Source: Pelargonium cotyledonis
Lineage: Eukaryota > Streptophyta > Magnoliopsida > Geraniales > Geraniaceae
Assembly: GCA_036897625.1 (NCBI GenBank)
Contig: JAYMTA010001063.1
Coordinates: forward strand, 1-22,057
Direction of reading: 5' to 3'
Length of the DNA: 22,057 bases
Numbering within the stretch: position 1 is the first letter of the stretch; each line of letters begins with the position of its first letter. Made by a program: the position numbers and the translations under genes. Under the pieces are notes generated by a model. That model ran no database searches, was not told the origin of the DNA, and worked only from the letters and a program-made list of their open reading frames with translations. Of this stretch, positions 18,458-22,057 are shown in pieces.

Positions 18458-19281
18458 GGCGCCCCAACAATTCAACAATGCTAGTGTTCAGAGCTGAGTC
18501 GGTTTGCTGCAGAGAACCCAAATTTGGTACATACTACCAGTAGAGCTATTCATTTGGACCGATCTGGATCGGACTATCGTTCGAGTCAATTTAATCTAAA
18601 AATTATTTAATTTTGTCAATTTAGTCCAAATATTTTTAGAACTCATATCTAGCAAGGACATTACATCAAATCCGTTATTTTATGCTTATGTGTAATATTT
18701 TATTTGACGGATTTTGTACATGTATTTGGCTGTATTTGACACTATTTTGAAAATATTTGGCATAAATTGCCTCGATTGATAATTTAGAGACTAATTCGAC
18801 ACGTTTTGAATAGTTCTTGCGCTAAATCGTACATTTTTTTCCTTCAATATGTAGTGATAAATAGGTAAACATATTATAATATATATATTTTTTAATACAC
18901 ACAAAACTGATTGGGATTCACGTGTATTCGGGTTTGTCATGTTAGCATTTGTTGACACGTCGTCACACCGTATCAGATACAAAAACAAAATGTGTACGCC
19001 ACGTCGAACCAGCGTTTCATGATTTATCATTCACAGCTAAAACAAAACCGTTTAAACCGGAAAAAATATATTAGTTCATTTTTGGGAATAAAAATTACCG
19101 AGTTGAAAACACGAGTTAACTCGTTCGAATGTGCGTTTTTGCATCAAAACTGGTTGCTTTATTATTAGGTGGTTTTCCCGAATTCTGTATTGTCTCTCTC
19201 TCTCTGAATGATCCCAATCTAAGTTCTAACACATACAGACACAGCCGGGTTCGCATCTTCATCACCAGCGCTCCGAGATCC
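18458..19281. promoter_or_regulatory. Divergent promoter between ALF4 and TRS120
   Basis: The 824 bp between the two start codons must carry the upstream control of both genes. The ALF4 side has no clear TATA box. The TRS120 side has a CT-rich leader with TCTCTCTCTCTCT near 19193-19205, common in plant 5' leaders of broadly expressed genes. The middle (about 18580-18830) has repeated 'caatttagtcc' / 'aatttagagactaattcgac' words typical of old intergenic repeats, which may be an insertion into the promoter. ACGTC/ACGTG cores occur near 18920-19000. Confidence 0.6.
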
Positions 19282-20550
19282 ATGGAGCCCGACGTCAGCA
19301 TCGAGACCTCCTGCATGATCCGCGTGGCGGTGCTCCCCATCGGCACCGTCCCTCCGCCCCTCCTCCGGGACTACTTCTCCATGCTGCTCCGCAACCACTC
19401 GATCCAGCTCTCCGCCATCAGCTCATTCTACACGGAGCACCAGAAGTCCCCTTTCGCCAACCAGCCCTGGGACTCCGGCAGCCTCCGCTTCAACTTCGTC
19501 CTCGGCGGCGATCCTCCCAGCCCCTGGGAGGACTTCCAGTCCAACCGCAAGATCCTCGCCGTCATTGGCATCTGCCACTGCCCTTCCTCCCCCGATCTGG
19601 ACTCCATTGTCGACCAATTCAATGCCGCCTGCAAGGGCTTCTCCTCCGCCCTTGTAGTGCGCTGCTTCGCCTTCTGTCCCGGCGATTATCAGGTGAGTTT
19701 TAGGGCTTTGGTTTTCTTTTCCAATTTCTGGCGTGTTGGATTGGATGAGGACACGATTCCATGTTTTAATACTTAGAATGCGGCTGTATTGGTAGTTTCT
19801 ACAAACTTGAACTTGAGACATTCTGAGAAACCGGTTCTTGGGCCAATGTCAATGTTGATATTGGTGGAAATGAGGAGTGTGAAAGCAGAGAATAAGCATC
19901 TGATAGCCACACCTCTGAGCTTGTCAGGACTGGAAATTTCAAGCTATTTGAGTGCATTAATAAACTAGATCTTTGGTGACCATTCTTATTTTTTGCATTG
20001 TTTCCCTGACTGGTCTTTGTATTATTTTTTGCAGCTAGAGTATGGCAGTAAAAATGTTGCCAATTTGAGTTTGTTTCCTCCTGCTGACCGCCAGACTCAG
20101 GAGTTCCACTTGCAAACAATGATGCAAGACATTGCTGCCTCATTGTTAATGGAATTTGAAAAATGGGTTCTTCAGGTGGAATCTGCTGGAACTATTCTGA
20201 AGACACCTCTAGATTCTCAAGCCAGTCTCAGCTCAGAGGAGGTTTATGTCTAGGTGTCCTGAGAATTTAAATCCATGTGTCCACCTTTTTAGAATTTTGC
20301 AGTTTATACACTTATGATCTGTGTTAATTGGTGGACCTAAATCGTTTTCATTGGAAACAAACTGCAGGTGATAAAGGCAAAAAAACGGAGACTTGCTCGT
20401 TCACAGAAGACCATAGGTGATTATTGCCTTTTGGCAGGTTCGCCTGTTGATGCCAATGCTCATTACTCTACTGCATTAGAACTTGCCAGGCTGACAAGCG
20501 ATTTTTTCTGGTATGCTGGGGCTTTGGAGGGCAGCGTTTGTGCCTTACTG
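19282..20550 (+). CDS. TRS120: TRAPPII-specific subunit TRS120 (TRAPPC9 family), 5' part
   Basis: Three exons (19282-19692, 20035-20241, 20368-20550), all joined in phase 0, encode the first 267 residues of a protein of about 1,190. The start MEPDVSIETSCMIRVAVLPI matches the conserved plant N-terminus. Next come FYTEHQKSPFANQPWDSGSL, SPWEDFQSNRKILAVIGICH, then AKKRRLARSQKTIGDYCLLA and AHYSTALELARLTSDFFWYA, which are highly conserved in the family. TRS120 belongs to the TRAPPII complex, which acts at the trans-Golgi/early endosome and, with Rab-A GTPases, directs secretion to the cell plate and the polar delivery of PIN transporters. The gene is cut by the right edge of the window: exon 3 ends at GTAGGT and no fourth exon is visible in the next 1.5 kb. 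It is transcribed divergently from ALF4. Confidence 0.95.
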
Positions 20551-21139
20551 GTAGGTGAACTTTCATCTTAAGATTTTTGAATTCCATGATGTGTATGAAA
20601 CTTGTCATATTCATTATTGATGCGGTGAATGCTTGTTAGAACACTTCCATGTAATCTCTATTTCTAGAATTGATTAACCTATTGTTACTTGTCCAGAAGG
20701 AAACATATCAATATAACATTGGCCTTTATTGCAATCTGCATTGTAGAATTGTTAGTATCTTCACTAATCTTATCTTTAATACATGTGTTTGGGCAGACTA
20801 CTGCTCATGCTTCAATCATAAACTCCTATCTGTCTTTAGAAGTACCTTTAGATACAACTGGTGATTCCCTGACTTGCATGGTTGGCACAATTCTTTAATG
20901 AATATAATAGATCTGTGAACCGTCAGCTTTTGAAATATTGAACTCCGTTATTCTACTTTTGTAAGTGCAAGGAATGATGAGCACATAATTGAATTCAATG
21001 CAGAATTAGTCCATCTGCAGTATTTATTCTTTGATTAGGTGATTTTGCTTACACCCATGCTGAATGAAACAAAAAGAAAAAGAAAAGCTTTCACATTAAA
21101 GAATTGGTTGTTACTGCACCAGTATAGAGATTACCCATT

Positions 21140-21645
21140 ACAACACACCAAGACGATGAAGTCCTCTGCTCTGGTCTGATCGGTGTGCATGCCCTCACTC
21201 TTGTACCTGACTTGCAAAACAGGGAAGACCCCTCTTGGAGACCCCTCCGATGCCAAAGTCAGATCTAAGTGTATATGAAATTAGGGAGTAAAATGACAGT
21301 AAAAGCGTACCGGCCCACTAATGAGAGTGGGGGTATTTATATGGGTTGTGTTACCTCTTTGATCAAGACTGTACTTTCCTCTTCTCATCAGACTGCCTTT
21401 AGGAGTAGTTTTCTGAAGTGGATTGGTATTGCAAGCTCTGCACTCTGGTGACCATGGACCTAACTTGGTGGTTTCTGGGCTGTGTGGGCTTCGTTTGGCC
21501 TGCTAACTTATAATGGCTGGTAGGCAGAATGGCTGATTGCTGCTAGTGGTCCAACTGGTCCGATTGGAGATCTGTACATTTGAATGAGGTCCGGTCTGAC
21601 TAGGGTGGCCAATAGGGCTCCCCAATACTAGTACCCATTTCGGCA
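21140..21645. mobile_element. Possible LTR retrotransposon LTR remnant in TRS120 intron 3
   Basis: The segment changes sharply in composition from the AT-rich intron. It contains 'gaagacccctcttggagacccctccgatgcc', then 'gtaccggcccactaatgagagtgg', then GGGGGTATTTATATGGG, which looks like an LTR promoter with a TATA box. In memory, the run of 'gacccctc' words followed by a TATA box resembles LTRs of plant Ty3/gypsy elements. I could not define TG/CA ends or a target duplication, and no gag or pol follows, so a solo or truncated LTR is the best guess. Confidence 0.35.
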
Positions 21646-21957
21646 CAAGATATTTGTTTATGCAATTGTAGATCATAGTTAATTATTGATTTTTGATAGT
21701 AGCACTTTAATCTCAATGTGCTTATGGTTTAGCTTTTTGGATTTAGTGTTCATGTAGAAACAAATTTAAATTTCGTTATTGGATGCTGATAATTTTACAT
21801 GGAGGACAAATATTACATTTTATAAGAAAAGTGTGCATGGTGGGGTGGGGGGGTGGAGCAGGTCTTGAAAATTACTTTCAATGTATTGCTGCACATTCAT
21901 ATATAATGAAGCTTGCTTGTGCACACTCAATAAGGATTTACATGATAGTTTGTTATT

Positions 21958-22057
21958 CCACTCCCTCTATGTATCACCGACACGGCACCCAACCTGCGTG
22001 TCCGTGTCCGATCGCAAATCGGACGCGATTCACCACCGATTCAATTCCAATACGTGT
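21958..22057. repeat. Repeat-like sequence cut by the window edge
   Basis: The last 100 bases are abruptly GC-richer, with related words 'accgacacggcac', 'gcgtgtccgtgtccgatcgc' and 'atcggacgcgatt'. Such 'cgtgtccg/cggacacg' runs occur in dispersed plant repeats. The element, if real, continues outside the window, so type and ends cannot be stated. Confidence 0.3.

Larger units (their letters stand above)
20551..22057 (+). other. TRS120 intron 3 (open to the right)
   Basis: From the GTAGGT donor to the window end no continuation of the TRAPPC9-type protein is found, so this intron is at least 1,507 bp. Frames at 20670-20898 are not protein-like. The second half (from about 21130) is richer in GC and appears to be inserted repeat DNA. 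Confidence 0.65.

Noticed and set aside
18458..18478. Longer ALF4 start reading LNCWGA before MSMSVQG
   Set aside because: The upstream codons begin with TTG, not ATG. The first true ATG of the frame is at 18457.
19129..19281. In-frame upstream ATG that would add 51 residues to TRS120
   Set aside because: The conserved plant N-terminus begins at MEPDVSIETS (19282), and the upstream stretch includes a CT-rich leader and has no family similarity. It is most likely 5' UTR that happens to be open.
19423..19821. 132-codon minus-strand frame opposite TRS120 exon 1
   Set aside because: It is antisense to strongly conserved TRS120 coding sequence, and its Gly/Glu/Ala-rich composition is typical of such shadows.

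Overview
The window looks like nuclear DNA from a flowering plant, probably a eudicot. The intergenic DNA is AT-rich and full of decayed transposons, the genes are intron-rich with GT-AG splicing, and the recognisable proteins are plant-specific or have clear plant orthologues. An asterid such as a member of the Lamiales would fit, but that is only an impression. No bacterial, phage, CRISPR or rRNA/tRNA gene features are present.

Bases 1-7750 contain no intact gene. From left to right they hold: a broken BAHD acyltransferase fragment; the 3' end of an L1-type LINE (RNase H plus poly-A, minus strand) lying against a Stowaway-type MITE; a small TRIM-like LTR element with a decayed tRNA-Met primer site; a long foldback element; a 1,365-bp non-autonomous Mutator-like element with a perfect 9-bp target duplication; and CACTA remnants (TNP2-like fragment and possible subterminal repeats).

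Bases 7755-10798 hold a five-exon plus-strand gene. Its 252-residue protein has a conserved N-terminal helix, a short basic cluster, a leucine zipper and a C-terminal DLNxxP (EAR-type) motif, so a nuclear repressor or co-repressor adaptor is likely. Its 1.8-kb first intron carries G-boxes and TCP-type sites.

Bases 12170-18457 (minus strand) hold a complete 13-exon gene for ALF4 (Aberrant root formation protein 4, glomulin family), 586 residues. All 13 exons join in frame. It is convergent with the EAR gene. Across an 824-bp divergent promoter lie the first three exons of TRS120 (TRAPPII-specific subunit), starting at 19282 and running off the right edge. From memory, ALF4 and TRS120 are adjacent loci in Arabidopsis (At5g11030/At5g11040), so this pair looks like conserved microsynteny. 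The last 1.5 kb is TRS120 intron 3, with LTR-like and other repeat remnants.

I found no convincing undescribed multi-gene system. The most interesting items are the zipper-plus-EAR gene and its phase-0 exon layout, the conserved head-to-head pair, the intact MULE, and a 32-bp alternating purine-pyrimidine tract that starts exactly at a splice donor.
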